64,000 nt of DNA from CALOCY01 sp942491975 (GTDB lineage Bacteria; Bacteroidota; Bacteroidia; Bacteroidales; Prolixibacteraceae): NCBI GenBank assembly GCA_942491975.1, contig CALOCY010000004.1, positions 1,798,001 to 1,862,000 of the forward strand, read 5' to 3'. This document shows positions 35,266 through 43,978 of this stretch, piece by piece; position 1 is the first letter of the stretch, and each line of letters begins with the position of its first letter. The position numbers were made by a program, and so were the translations under genes. The notes below the pieces were generated by a model. That model was not told the origin of the DNA. It ran no database searches and worked only from the letters and a program-made list of their open reading frames with translations.

Positions 35266-36465
35266 ATGAATAGAAAGGAATTCGACCATACAGTAAAGGA
35301 GTTGTTTGACAACTATCACCAATTGATTAACCGGAAGAATAAAAAACAGGAGAACGGGAATGGTATTTACGACCGTTACGAGTTTCCGGCTATTACACGC
35401 GACCATACACCTCCATTCTGGAAATATGATCTGAATTACGCTGCCAATCCCCACCTGATGACACGCATGGGCGTGAATACGACTTTTAATGCCGGGGCGA
35501 TCAAGCTCAATGGAAAATATCTGATGGTTGTCCGCACTGAAGGGTTTGATGTAAAATCGATCTTTGCCGTAGCCGAAAGCCCCAACGGTATCGACCAGTG
35601 GAAATTTTGGGATCACCCTATTGTGATGCCGGTAACCGAAAACCCCGAAATGAATGTATATGACATGCGCCTTACCCAACATGAAGACGGTTGGATTTAC
35701 GGGCTGTTTTGTGCCGAGCGAAAAGACTTGTCTAAGCCCGATGATTCATCGGCAGCACTGGCAAGCTGCGGCATCGCCCGTACTAAAGACCTGATCAACT
35801 GGGAACGGCTGCCTGACCTGAAATCAAACGCACAGCAACAACGCAATTGTGTGTTGCACCCCGAGTTCGTCAACGGGAAATATATGATCTACACCCGTCC
35901 GCAACAAGGGTTTATTGATACCGGTGACAGCGGGATATGTGTTGGTTTTTCAGCTACAATGAATAATGCTGCCATTGATGAAGAGGTAATGGTTGACCCA
36001 CGCACCTACCACACGGTAAAAGAGGTGAAAAACGGACAGGGGCCTGCCCCCATCAAAACCGAAAAAGGGTGGTTGCACTTGGCACATGGTGTACGTCGCA
36101 CTGCAGCCGGCCTGCGCTACTCACTTTACCTGTTCATGACCGATCTGGCAGCACCGTGGAGGGTGATAAAACGACCGGGGGGGCATTTTATTGAGCCACT
36201 GGGAGAAGAGCGTGTGGGCGACGTATCCAACGTGGTGTTCAGCAACGGATGGATTGCCGATGAAGACAACAAGGTATTTATCTACTATGCCTCATCGGAT
36301 ACGCGTATGCATGTAGCCACTACCACTATTGAAAAACTATTGGATTACGTGATAAATACCCCTGAGGATGGCGGCAGAACACAACTTTGTGCCATTCAAC
36401 GGGACGAAATCATCACTAAAAACCTGGAGGTGTTAAAAACACAATATCCTGATATTGATCTTTGA
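35266..36465 (+). CDS. GH130 family beta-1,4-mannosyl(glucose) phosphorylase
   Basis: This 399-residue protein matches GH130, which phosphorolyses beta-mannosides such as 4-O-beta-mannosyl-glucose or mannobiose to mannose 1-phosphate in the cytoplasm. Motifs are ITRDHTPPFWKYDLNYAANP, ARMGVN-like TRMGVNTTFNAGAIKLNGKY, and NVYDMRLTQHEDGWIYG with the catalytic Asp. GQGPAPIKTEKGWLHLAHGV and LGEERVGDVSNVVFSNG carry the phosphate-binding residues. This profile is closest to subfamily 1 (mannosylglucose phosphorylase). A GTG at 35206 in frame would add 20 residues in a repeat region; the ATG at 35266 gives the normal family length. With the upstream symporter it forms a two-gene uptake-and-cleavage unit. 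Confidence 0.92.
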   Translation: MNRKEFDHTVKELFDNYHQLINRKNKKQENGNGIYDRYEFPAITRDHTPPFWKYDLNYAANPHLMTRMGVNTTFNAGAIKLNGKYLMVVRTEGFDVKSIFAVAESPNGIDQWKFWDHPIVMPVTENPEMNVYDMRLTQHEDGWIYGLFCAERKDLSKPDDSSAALASCGIARTKDLINWERLPDLKSNAQQQRNCVLHPEFVNGKYMIYTRPQQGFIDTGDSGICVGFSATMNNAAIDEEVMVDPRTYHTVKEVKNGQGPAPIKTEKGWLHLAHGVRRTAAGLRYSLYLFMTDLAAPWRVIKRPGGHFIEPLGEERVGDVSNVVFSNGWIADEDNKVFIYYASSDTRMHVATTTIEKLLDYVINTPEDGGRTQLCAIQRDEIITKNLEVLKTQYPDIDL

Positions 36466-36484
36466 TACACTTTTCAATCTAAAA

Positions 36485-36517
36485 AAGCCTGACAGGTTTA
36501 CTAATGCTGTTAGGCTT
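36485..36517. terminator. Bidirectional terminator between GH130 and receiver/PPDK-N genes
   Basis: An 11-bp stem AAGCCTGACAG/CTGTTAGGCTT (one G-T pair), preceded by a run of A and with an 11-nt loop, lies between the convergent genes. Confidence 0.75.
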
Positions 36518-36522
36518 GAATA

Positions 36523-39504
36523 TTACTGATACAAAATCACTGCTGTCCGTTCTTTACCATCCATCAATATTTTCAGGTCTTCTTTGAAGCGTACATGTTT
36601 AATGTATTGGGTTGCTTTGATGAGTTGCTGGTCAGCCAACACATCAAGTTCCACAAAATGCTCTTTATTTTTATGGGGCACTGAATAGTAGCCCACGTTC
36701 ATAGAAGTAACATTATGAAAGAAGTGCGATCCGAGGGAGGCATCAAGCGGAAAATCGGGTAATCCCATCTCGATAATCACTTTGGCTTTCGATATTTGAG
36801 CCCACAACACCGGAATCCCGGTAAAATGGTCACGTGTCCCCCAACGCCCGGGGCCAATAAGCACATATTCACGCCCCTCTTCATCCATCTGCCTGTTAAT
36901 CTCACCAATCTCTTCAGCCATTTGCCTGGTTTCCAGCCTGTCAAAGTTATCAATATCCACGTACACCACATCACGTATTCCTTTCAGCTCACCATTTCCC
37001 ATTCCTTTGTTCGACAACATGATCATCTTATCCATATCTATACCACTCCAGTCAATCTCTACCTCATCATCACGGCGGATAAGCGGTTTTATCTGTAACA
37101 GATAGAACGTGGGACGCCCTGTTTTGTCTTTGGTCAGGTCTACCGCGTATTCAATTTCCACGGGTGATCCCATCGCCTCCTTACAAATACGCAAAAGCAA
37201 TGAAACCGATTCAGCCAAAGGGGCATAGTGGTGTTTCAATACATCGGCAAAGTCAACCACCCGGGAGCCTTTTATTTTTAACCCGGGAATAATCATGTCA
37301 TTATTAATATCGTACGTAGACACACAGTGTTCAATACTGCCATGCGTCACCGCTTTTCGAATACTCAGTTTTACCATGGCTGACTGCTCTCCTCCTTTAA
37401 GCAGGTCAAATTCGGTACGGGACAAGTCTAAGGCGTAAAACTCCTTTTGGGTATCACGTATCTGGTCAGTTTGCGAACTATGGTTTAGCTCAGGATAGCG
37501 CGGACAGAACCGGTACGATTTTTCCCCTCCTACCACATACGTTCCCAAGCCTACGGCGATAACCGAGAACCCATCTTCCGGTTTCATATACGAGAACGGA
37601 TAGTAATTGTAGGATTGTGCAACACCACTAATATTCGGATAATAATAGGATTCAAACTCCTGTCCTACAAGCTCTTGTATAACAACAGCCATTTTTTCCT
37701 CTTCAATTTTATAGTTGACCGCATCAAAATAGGATTTTGAATGTTTTGTAAAGACAGAGGCATAAACCAGTTTTACAGCCGTCACCAATTGCTCAAACCG
37801 TGTATCAATACTTGCATGATTATTGGGTATAATGTAGGTAGCATATACCCCTGCAAACGGCTGCATAAGCGAATCTTCAAACAACCCCGATGAACGAATA
37901 GCCAGCGGCTTTTTCATTTTGATAAGGGATGCCCTCAACCGCTTGCACAATTGCTCACTCAGTTTTGCATTGTAAAACAGTTCTTTAACCTCCTCAAAGC
38001 TGGTACTTTTATAGAGTTTATCGTACAAACCATTATCCTCAATAAAGCTGTCAAATTCAAGTGCCCCGATTATGGCTGTTGCCGGAATACGAATATTGAT
38101 ATTGGGAATGATCTTTTTAAAGTCGATGCTCTCAATAAAATTACTGAGAAATGCCAATCCGCGCCCTTTACCTCCGAGCGACCCTTTTCCCAGGCGTACT
38201 ACATACCGGTTGCTCATGCTCAGTGACGGGTCAAATTTTACAATCCTGCCCCTCAGCCTTTTCTCCTTCACATTTGCAAACACCCGGATACAAAGCTGGC
38301 GCACCTCTTCTATATCGTCAAAATCTTCAATCCGGTAAGGAATAAGCTGTTCGGCCATATTTATCTCTCCCCGTGCCATCAGCCAGGTAGAGAAATCATT
38401 TTTACTGCCGTGATATACCAGCGATTCCACCGGCACTTTTAATATTTGCTGCTCAAATTCATAGAGTGTGCGGGCAACCCCGATTTCAGTCCCGTCGGGC
38501 AACCGAAAGACAAAATCACCAAATCCCAGCCTCTTATAGATGAAGTTGTGAATGTCCATCGACAGGCTTTCGGAGTTTTTGTTGATGAAATCGGCATTGA
38601 TCACTTTTGCACGTTCAGCATTGGTTACATCGTGCGACTGTAACAGGATGGGTACAGGAAACCTCAACACTTGCTTTACATATTTCAACAGTTCAATCCC
38701 GGCATCTTCGTCATCAACCCCCCTGCGCTCAAATTTTACATCCGAGATTACACACAGGAGGTAATCTTTGTAGTTTTTTATAATCTCTACTGCATGTTCG
38801 TATGTACTTGCGAGCAATACTTTAGGACGGGCACGCATTTGTAAAATCATGTGCAGTTCATCGGCCGATTCGTCGGCCACCAGATTCTGTGTCTGGGTCA
38901 TAATGCTGGTGTAAAGCATCGGAAGATACCTCGAATAGTATTTGATCGAGTCTTCTACCAACAGTACCACCCTTACATTTCCCACTTCTATATCACGTGC
39001 AACATTTTTCTTGTCTTCAATGTACTTGATCATTGCCAAAAACACCGTAGAGTTACCGTTCCACACAAAAACACGGTCGATGGCAGGTAGTGTTTTCGCT
39101 GCTTCGGCAAAAAAAAGCAGGTCCTTATTGTTGTTTACAAGCAGCAAAAGGGGTAAACGTTCCCGGCTTTTATTAATCTCTTCAGCAGCCTTTATCGGTG
39201 TAACTTTATCGACCCCGGCCATAATTATTACCATATCGAAATGTTTGGCTTCAATAATATCCAACGCGTCTTCCACAGAATTAACACTGGTAAAGCGGGG
39301 GGCAGAGTAGAGGTTTAACTGTAGGTATTCACCAAATATTTTATCGGAGAATTGCCCTTCGCGCACAATGGAATATGAGTCGTAAAGTGTTGCCACCAAT
39401 AAAATTTCCTTCACCTTAGAAGGCATCAGTTCCTGAAAAATATCCCGGTCGTTTTTTCTCCGTTTGTAAATCGAAGAGAGTGTAATATTGTCTAGGTGTT
39501 TCAT
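36523..39504 (-). CDS. Receiver-domain protein fused to a PPDK/PEP-synthase N-terminal (ATP-grasp) domain
   Basis: This 993-residue protein has two receiver-like domains followed by a pyruvate-phosphate-dikinase N-terminal domain. The first (about 32-165) lacks the usual Asp (FDMVIIMAGVD). The second (about 177-325) keeps the acidic pair Glu184/Asp185, a candidate phospho-acceptor Asp255 in CVISDVKF, and Lys309. From about residue 440 come GKGSLGGKGRGLAFLSNF and KKPLAIRSSGLFEDSLMQPF, typical of the nucleotide-binding part of PPDK. No phosphohistidine domain (TGG..SH) or PEP-binding barrel follows, so it cannot be a complete dikinase. A conserved-looking tail contains IGPGRWGTRDHFTGIP. The gene is upstream-adjacent to korBA. 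I know of this type as common but uncharacterised in Bacteroidota. Confidence 0.85.
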   Translation of the reverse strand: MKHLDNITLSSIYKRRKNDRDIFQELMPSKVKEILLVATLYDSYSIVREGQFSDKIFGEYLQLNLYSAPRFTSVNSVEDALDIIEAKHFDMVIIMAGVDKVTPIKAAEEINKSRERLPLLLLVNNNKDLLFFAEAAKTLPAIDRVFVWNGNSTVFLAMIKYIEDKKNVARDIEVGNVRVVLLVEDSIKYYSRYLPMLYTSIMTQTQNLVADESADELHMILQMRARPKVLLASTYEHAVEIIKNYKDYLLCVISDVKFERRGVDDEDAGIELLKYVKQVLRFPVPILLQSHDVTNAERAKVINADFINKNSESLSMDIHNFIYKRLGFGDFVFRLPDGTEIGVARTLYEFEQQILKVPVESLVYHGSKNDFSTWLMARGEINMAEQLIPYRIEDFDDIEEVRQLCIRVFANVKEKRLRGRIVKFDPSLSMSNRYVVRLGKGSLGGKGRGLAFLSNFIESIDFKKIIPNINIRIPATAIIGALEFDSFIEDNGLYDKLYKSTSFEEVKELFYNAKLSEQLCKRLRASLIKMKKPLAIRSSGLFEDSLMQPFAGVYATYIIPNNHASIDTRFEQLVTAVKLVYASVFTKHSKSYFDAVNYKIEEEKMAVVIQELVGQEFESYYYPNISGVAQSYNYYPFSYMKPEDGFSVIAVGLGTYVVGGEKSYRFCPRYPELNHSSQTDQIRDTQKEFYALDLSRTEFDLLKGGEQSAMVKLSIRKAVTHGSIEHCVSTYDINNDMIIPGLKIKGSRVVDFADVLKHHYAPLAESVSLLLRICKEAMGSPVEIEYAVDLTKDKTGRPTFYLLQIKPLIRRDDEVEIDWSGIDMDKMIMLSNKGMGNGELKGIRDVVYVDIDNFDRLETRQMAEEIGEINRQMDEEGREYVLIGPGRWGTRDHFTGIPVLWAQISKAKVIIEMGLPDFPLDASLGSHFFHNVTSMNVGYYSVPHKNKEHFVELDVLADQQLIKATQYIKHVRFKEDLKILMDGKERTAVILYQ

Positions 39505-39599
39505 GTCCGATCATTATTATCCCCCTTAAAATAGGCATTTTTTCGCAATTTTGATCTATTTATTACACCATGCTTTACAAGGCTGTGTGAATCTAACCA

Positions 39600-39630
39600 A
39601 AAAAGGGGAACCGATTGGTCCCCCCTTTTA
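39600..39630 (-). terminator. Terminator of the korAB operon
   Basis: An A/T-flanked hairpin (AAAAGGGGAACC with GGTCCCCCCTTTT) lies about 20 bp after the korB stop. On the minus strand it ends in a T-run, as expected of a Rho-independent terminator. Confidence 0.7.
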
Positions 39631-39648
39631 TTCAGATTGTTATATCAA

Positions 39649-40662
39649 TTATTTTACTTCCCAGGTATCACCACTGGTTAGCAGGTCGTCCATACATTTA
39701 ATTTTAGTCTGCTGTTGCACTGCTTCAATCTGTTCTTCCATCAGCTGGTCATATACCGGTGCTTTTAGCGCACGGATAACCCCCAGTGCAACAGGAAAGT
39801 CAGGCATTCCCATATCAATCAGTGCCATTTGGGTAGCACGCGATTCATCATACATGTCATGTACCAGTACATCGTCAATGGTATAGCCGTCTTTGCCTAT
39901 TTCTATTACTTTCAGGGTGCCATTTTTCCAGGCAATCCCTTTTTCGTTGTTTTTCCCGAAAAGCATTTTTTCACCATGCCTCAAAATCAACTGGCGATCA
40001 GCTTTATGTTCTAAGTCAGTAATATCATCATAAGCACCGTGATTAAAGATCACACAGTTTTGCAGCACCTCAACAACCGACATGCCTTCGTGCTTTGCAG
40101 CAGCTTCACACACTTCCTGGGTAAGCTTCACATTGCCGTCTATTGAACGGGCAAAGAATGTCCCACGTGCGCCAAGCACCAATTGCCCGGGAATAAACGG
40201 ATCTTCAATCGTTCCAAAAGGCGACGATTTGGTCAACATTCCCCTGTTTGATGTAGGTGAGTATTGCCCCTTTGTCAACCCGTAAATCCTGTTATTGAAG
40301 AGAATAAGGTTCATGTCGATATTACGACGGATAGCATGGATAAAGTGGTTTCCACCAATGGCCATTGCATCACCATCGCCGGTAACCTGCCAAACGCTTA
40401 AGTCTGGATTGGCACATTTTACACCTGAAGCCACAGCTGCAGCCCTTCCGTGAATGGTATGAAAACCGTATGTACTCATATAGTACGGAAAACGTGAAGA
40501 ACAACCGATACCTGAAACCACAGCATAGTCTTCATGCTTTTTCCCCAAATTGACCATTGCTTTTTGAATGGCATTGATAATAGCGTAGTCACCACATCCG
40601 GGACACCACCTTATTTCATTATCGCTTTTAAAATCTTTGAGCGTATATGTTGTTTCAGCCAT
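39649..40662 (-). CDS. korB: 2-oxoacid:ferredoxin oxidoreductase, beta subunit
   Basis: This 337-residue subunit holds thiamine diphosphate. It has the family CPGCGDYAI start, ATP-like GIGCSSRFPYY and the TPP/Mg motif GDGDAMAIGGNHFIHAIRRN followed by NNRIYGLTKGQYSPTSN. With KorA it makes acyl-CoA and CO2 from a 2-oxoacid and reduces ferredoxin (or the reverse). 2-oxoglutarate is the likely substrate from the alpha subunit type, but 2-oxoacid use (pyruvate or branched-chain acids) is not fixed by sequence. Only two bases separate its start from the korA stop, so translation is coupled. Confidence 0.94.
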   Translation of the reverse strand: MAETTYTLKDFKSDNEIRWCPGCGDYAIINAIQKAMVNLGKKHEDYAVVSGIGCSSRFPYYMSTYGFHTIHGRAAAVASGVKCANPDLSVWQVTGDGDAMAIGGNHFIHAIRRNIDMNLILFNNRIYGLTKGQYSPTSNRGMLTKSSPFGTIEDPFIPGQLVLGARGTFFARSIDGNVKLTQEVCEAAAKHEGMSVVEVLQNCVIFNHGAYDDITDLEHKADRQLILRHGEKMLFGKNNEKGIAWKNGTLKVIEIGKDGYTIDDVLVHDMYDESRATQMALIDMGMPDFPVALGVIRALKAPVYDQLMEEQIEAVQQQTKIKCMDDLLTSGDTWEVK

Positions 40663-40664
40663 GA

Positions 40665-42506
40665 TTAACCCTCCAGTGTTTTTTTGATGTTCTCTTTCAA
40701 TTCCTGAACTGTAAATGGTATACCTTTAAGTTTGTTGTATTGCAGGTATTTATACGCAGGTATTTTGTTGCGCAGATATGAAGCAAACTGTCCGAGGTTC
40801 AATTCGCATACAATAATTTTTTTGAACCTGCTAAATACTTCTTCAGTATTTTTGGGCAGCGGACTAATGTAATTGAAGTGTGCAAGGCCCACATCGTTGC
40901 CTTCTTCAATCAATTGACGCACAGCAGTTAGCATATGCCCATGTGTACCTCCCCAACTCACGACAAGCAGTTCGCCTTCTTGTGCACCTTCCACTTCAAG
41001 ATCAGGAACCATATCTGCAACCCTGCGTACTTTTTCTTCACGAATGTCAACCATTTTCTGATGGTTATCAAAGTCGTGGCTTACCGTCCCTTCTTCATCT
41101 TTCTCAAGACCACCTATGCGATGCTGGAAGCCGGGCATACCCGGAAATGCCCATTCACGTGCCAACGTTTCGGGGTCACGTGCATACGCTTTAAATGTAT
41201 CCGGATCTTTTGCAATACGTGGTGTAATTTTCGGCATATCTGCCATTTTGGGAACCCTCCATGGCTCACTTCCGTTAGCCAGAAAACCATCGGTCAGTAA
41301 AATTACCGGAACCATACGTTCCAAAGCTATTTTAGCTGAAATATATGCATAATGAAAACAGTCAGACGGAGTACCGGCTGCTATTATAACTGCCGGGCTT
41401 TCTCCATTACGCCCATAGAGTGCCTGCAATAAATCGGCCTGTTCGGTTTTTGTAGGCAACCCGGTTGACGGTCCCCCACGCTGTACATTTACAATGACAA
41501 TGGGTAGCTCGGCCATTACAGCCAAACCTATTGCCTCCGATTTTAATGCCAGACCGGGGCCCGATGTAGAAGTTACACCTAAACATCCTGCAAAGCTGGC
41601 ACCTAAAGTAGTACATATACCTGCAATTTCGTCTTCTGCCTGGAATGATTTTACACCCAAATCTTTGCGTGCCGATAGATTTTGCAGAATTTCCGAAGCC
41701 GGGGTAATAGGATATGACCCCAGAAAGAGTTCACGTCCCGACTTTTCAGCTGCTGCCAAAAGCCCCCATGCAGTAGCCATGTTACCATTTATATTCCGGT
41801 AAATACCTTTCTCAATAGTCGATTTATTAACAATGTACCGCGGGGTCATTGCCTGAATGTTCATGCCGTAGTTGTAACCATCTTTCAAAACTTTCAGGTT
41901 GGCATCAATAATAACAGGTTTTTTACTGAATTTATTATGGATAAAATCTTCAATGTGGCTTAACGGACAATCAAAAATCCAGCAAACCAACCCAAGCGCA
42001 AACATATTCTTACTCCGAAGTATACTTTTATTGTCCAGGTCAAAATCTTTTAATGTCTCCTTAGTCAGACCTGTTACCGGTACCGGTACAATGTTATAAT
42101 CCTGAAGGTTACACTCTTCAATGGGGTCATCTGTTTTAAATCCTGCCTTTTTAAGGTTTTTTTCAGTAAAACTGTCACGGTCATATATAATCGTCCCCCC
42201 CGGCTTAACGTACTTCAGGTGTGCTTTAACTGCGGCCGGGTTCATGGCTACAAGCACATCTGCCTGGTCACCGGGATTGTTAATGTCGCCATTTCCAAAA
42301 TTTACCTGAAAGCCTGAAACTCCGCCAACGGTACCCTGTGGGGCCCTGATTTCAGACGGATAGTCAGGAAACGTTGACACATTACTTCCTTCTAAAGCTA
42401 TAGTATCAGAAAAGAGGGTTCCTGTTAATTGCATCCCGTCGCCCGAGTCGCCCGAGAACCTAACAACAACCTCTTCTTTCTCCACAACTTTTGCTCCTTT
42501 TTCCAT
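40665..42506 (-). CDS. korA: 2-oxoacid:ferredoxin oxidoreductase, fused gamma-alpha subunit
   Basis: This 613-residue protein is a fusion of the gamma domain (about 14-190, starting VVVRFSGDSGDGMQLTGTLF) with the alpha (pyrimidine-binding) domain (from about 210). The latter has YPITPASEI, FQAEDEIAG and TSTSGPGLALKSEAIGLAVM, plus VQRGGPSTGLPTKTEQADLL. The C-terminal domain includes VSWGGTHGHMLTAVRQL. This gamma-alpha plus beta form is that of bacterial 2-oxoglutarate ferredoxin oxidoreductases. No own ferredoxin-like delta subunit is seen. The operon promoter TAACTTTG lies 59 bp upstream, and two palindromes are further upstream between it and the carbonic anhydrase gene. Confidence 0.94.
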   Translation of the reverse strand: MEKGAKVVEKEEVVVRFSGDSGDGMQLTGTLFSDTIALEGSNVSTFPDYPSEIRAPQGTVGGVSGFQVNFGNGDINNPGDQADVLVAMNPAAVKAHLKYVKPGGTIIYDRDSFTEKNLKKAGFKTDDPIEECNLQDYNIVPVPVTGLTKETLKDFDLDNKSILRSKNMFALGLVCWIFDCPLSHIEDFIHNKFSKKPVIIDANLKVLKDGYNYGMNIQAMTPRYIVNKSTIEKGIYRNINGNMATAWGLLAAAEKSGRELFLGSYPITPASEILQNLSARKDLGVKSFQAEDEIAGICTTLGASFAGCLGVTSTSGPGLALKSEAIGLAVMAELPIVIVNVQRGGPSTGLPTKTEQADLLQALYGRNGESPAVIIAAGTPSDCFHYAYISAKIALERMVPVILLTDGFLANGSEPWRVPKMADMPKITPRIAKDPDTFKAYARDPETLAREWAFPGMPGFQHRIGGLEKDEEGTVSHDFDNHQKMVDIREEKVRRVADMVPDLEVEGAQEGELLVVSWGGTHGHMLTAVRQLIEEGNDVGLAHFNYISPLPKNTEEVFSRFKKIIVCELNLGQFASYLRNKIPAYKYLQYNKLKGIPFTVQELKENIKKTLEG

Positions 42507-42564
42507 AATTTAATAGTATAAGAATAAACAGTTGGTTCTTGCCTTTTGTTAATTAAATATAATG

Positions 42565-42572
42565 CAAAGTTA
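42565..42572 (-). promoter_or_regulatory. Putative -7 promoter element for korAB
   Basis: The minus strand reads TAACTTTG, matching TAnnTTTG, 59 bp before the korA start codon. Confidence 0.5.
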
Positions 42573-42642
42573 AAACTTACGCTGTTTACCACATCAATTT
42601 TAACTATTTTATTACGCATCTATTTTAATGATTTTTTTCAAC

Positions 42643-42694
42643 GATAAATATCAGTTTTATCAAGACACAAAACCAAAACCGTGATATTTATCAC
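42643..42694. promoter_or_regulatory. Paired palindromes with CRP/FNR-like spacing between korA and carbonic anhydrase gene
   Basis: GATAAATATCA (42643-42653) and TGATATTTATC (42682-42692) form a perfect 11-bp inverted repeat. The right one extends to GTGATATTTATCAC (42681-42694), itself GTGA-N6-TCAC, which is the half-site spacing of CRP/FNR-family operators. It is about 110 bp upstream of the korA -7 element and centred about 53 bp before the likely carbonic anhydrase start site. The regulator is not identified here. Confidence 0.45.
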
Positions 42695-42726
42695 TATTTC
42701 GCCTGTTTTAGACGGATATGAAGTGC

Positions 42727-42734
42727 TACTTTTG
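42727..42734 (+). promoter_or_regulatory. Putative -7 promoter element for the carbonic anhydrase gene
   Basis: TACTTTTG matches TAnnTTTG, 57 bp before the ATG at 42792. A second match TAGTTTTG at 42778-42785 is too close to the start codon unless the mRNA is leaderless. Confidence 0.45.
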
Positions 42735-42791
42735 CAACGAATTAAATATTATTTAACACCGATTAGTTTTTAAAATTTAGTTTTGTATACT

Positions 42792-43307
42792 ATGGCTTTG
42801 ATCCTTTCATTGAATAATGCAACTCCGGAGATAGGTAAAAATTGCTTTTTGGCCGAAAATGCAACGGTTATTGGAGACGTAAAAATTGGTGATGGCTGCA
42901 GTATCTGGTTTGGTGCCGTAATCAGGGGCGATGTACATTACATTCGGATCGGAAATAATGTGAACATCCAGGACAATGTGGTTATACACGCAACCTATAA
43001 GAAATCGCCCACCAATATCGGGAGCAATGTGAGCATTGCCCATGGTGCAATTGTGCACGGTTGCACTATCCGCAATAATGTGCTTATTGGCATGAATGCA
43101 GTAGTGCTTGACGATGCCATTGTGGAGAGCAATTCAATTATAGCAGCAGGGGCCGTAGTCACAAAAGGGACTGTTGTGGAATCGGGAAGTGTGTATGCCG
43201 GATCGCCGGCTAAAAAGATAAAAAAGATCAGCCCTGATCTTTTAGAAGGAGAGATCAACCGTATTGCGGATGCTTACAGTATGTATGCCGGGTGGTATAA
43301 GAGTTGA
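42792..43307 (+). CDS. Gamma-class carbonic anhydrase-like hexapeptide protein
   Basis: This 171-residue left-handed beta-helix protein has the hexapeptide repeats of gamma carbonic anhydrases of the YrdA/CaiE type. The zinc histidines are His66 (VVIHA), His84 and His89 (IAHGAIVHG), with the partner region IWFGAVIRGD before them. It may hydrate CO2, or may be an inactive relative; YrdA-like activity is not proven in most species. A TTG at 42783 would add three residues; the ATG start MALILSL is preferred. It is divergent from korA, an oxidoreductase that consumes or makes CO2, which makes a link plausible but not shown. Confidence 0.9.
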   Translation: MALILSLNNATPEIGKNCFLAENATVIGDVKIGDGCSIWFGAVIRGDVHYIRIGNNVNIQDNVVIHATYKKSPTNIGSNVSIAHGAIVHGCTIRNNVLIGMNAVVLDDAIVESNSIIAAGAVVTKGTVVESGSVYAGSPAKKIKKISPDLLEGEINRIADAYSMYAGWYKS

Positions 43308-43435
43308 GTACCAAAAAACAAAAAAACAAAAACCACGACAAAAAGTTATCATCAAATTAACTGATTATCAAATCATCTGATCAACACATTATCCCCCCTA
43401 CCCTTTTCCTGCCTCAGGAATATTTTACTGTATTA

Positions 43436-43756
43436 TCATTTTTGTTGTGTAGCTAACAATTTTACTTTTTTCTCCAATAATCCCAAACGGTTATCAATGT
43501 TATCCATTCGTTTTTCGTAGATAGGCCGGGATTCACTCACCCTATCATCATATACTATAGATCCCTCTTCAAACAGTGACTCTATGCGAACATTGAAGTG
43601 CTCAACAATTTTCACCAGCTTATCTACCCTCATGCTTTTTTTTCCCATCATGGCTCGAAAGCCAAAGTCGGACATCCCAATAATTTTTGAAATTTTTTTA
43701 TCGCTATATTCTTTACCACGTATGAGGCCCCATACTTTGTCGTAATCCAATTCCAT
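43436..43756 (-). CDS. HTH regulator-like protein, copy A of a duplicated module
   Basis: This 106-residue protein begins MELDYDKVWGLIRGKEYS. Residues about 15-45 look like a helix-turn-helix (KKISKIIGMSDFGFRAMM), followed by VEHFNVRIESLFEEG and a C-terminal coiled coil (NIDNRLGLLEKKVKLL). It is clearly a paralogue of the protein at 43979-44344 (around half of the residues equal by eye). An in-frame start at 43795 would add 13 residues but copy B supports 43756. The binding target is unknown. The small gene that should face it is decayed in this copy. Confidence 0.75.
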   Translation of the reverse strand: MELDYDKVWGLIRGKEYSDKKISKIIGMSDFGFRAMMGKKSMRVDKLVKIVEHFNVRIESLFEEGSIVYDDRVSESRPIYEKRMDNIDNRLGLLEKKVKLLATQQK

Positions 43757-43848
43757 ATATAAACTTACTCTACATAAAATATTTATATCAAACAATTCGA
43801 TATAATTTTCAATATTTGCAGTATAAATTTAGGATTTTTATTCTAATA

Positions 43849-43912
43849 ATGAAAATGTAACTATCAATTTAAGCAAATAAGTACAGCTATTTTAAAAAAG
43901 TTGAAAGTTAAA
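43849..43912 (+). pseudogene. Remnant of the small Cro-like ORF, copy A
   Basis: The sequence from ATG at 43849 aligns with the start of the intact small ORF at 44460: ATTTAAGCAAA and AGTAC are kept, and so is the upstream TTTTTATTC context. The frame stops at once (ATG AAA ATG TAA) and the similarity fades after about 60 bp. It is best read as the decayed partner of the HTH gene at 43436-43756. Confidence 0.6.
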
Positions 43913-43978
43913 AATCAATATTAAAGGAAAATCTTCCGACTTCGGACTATTTTTCATCCAACTAACTCGTATAATACA

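Noticed and set aside
43311..43435. Terminator or small RNA after the carbonic anhydrase gene
   Set aside because: Only A-rich sequence and a weak CCTG/CAGG pair are visible.
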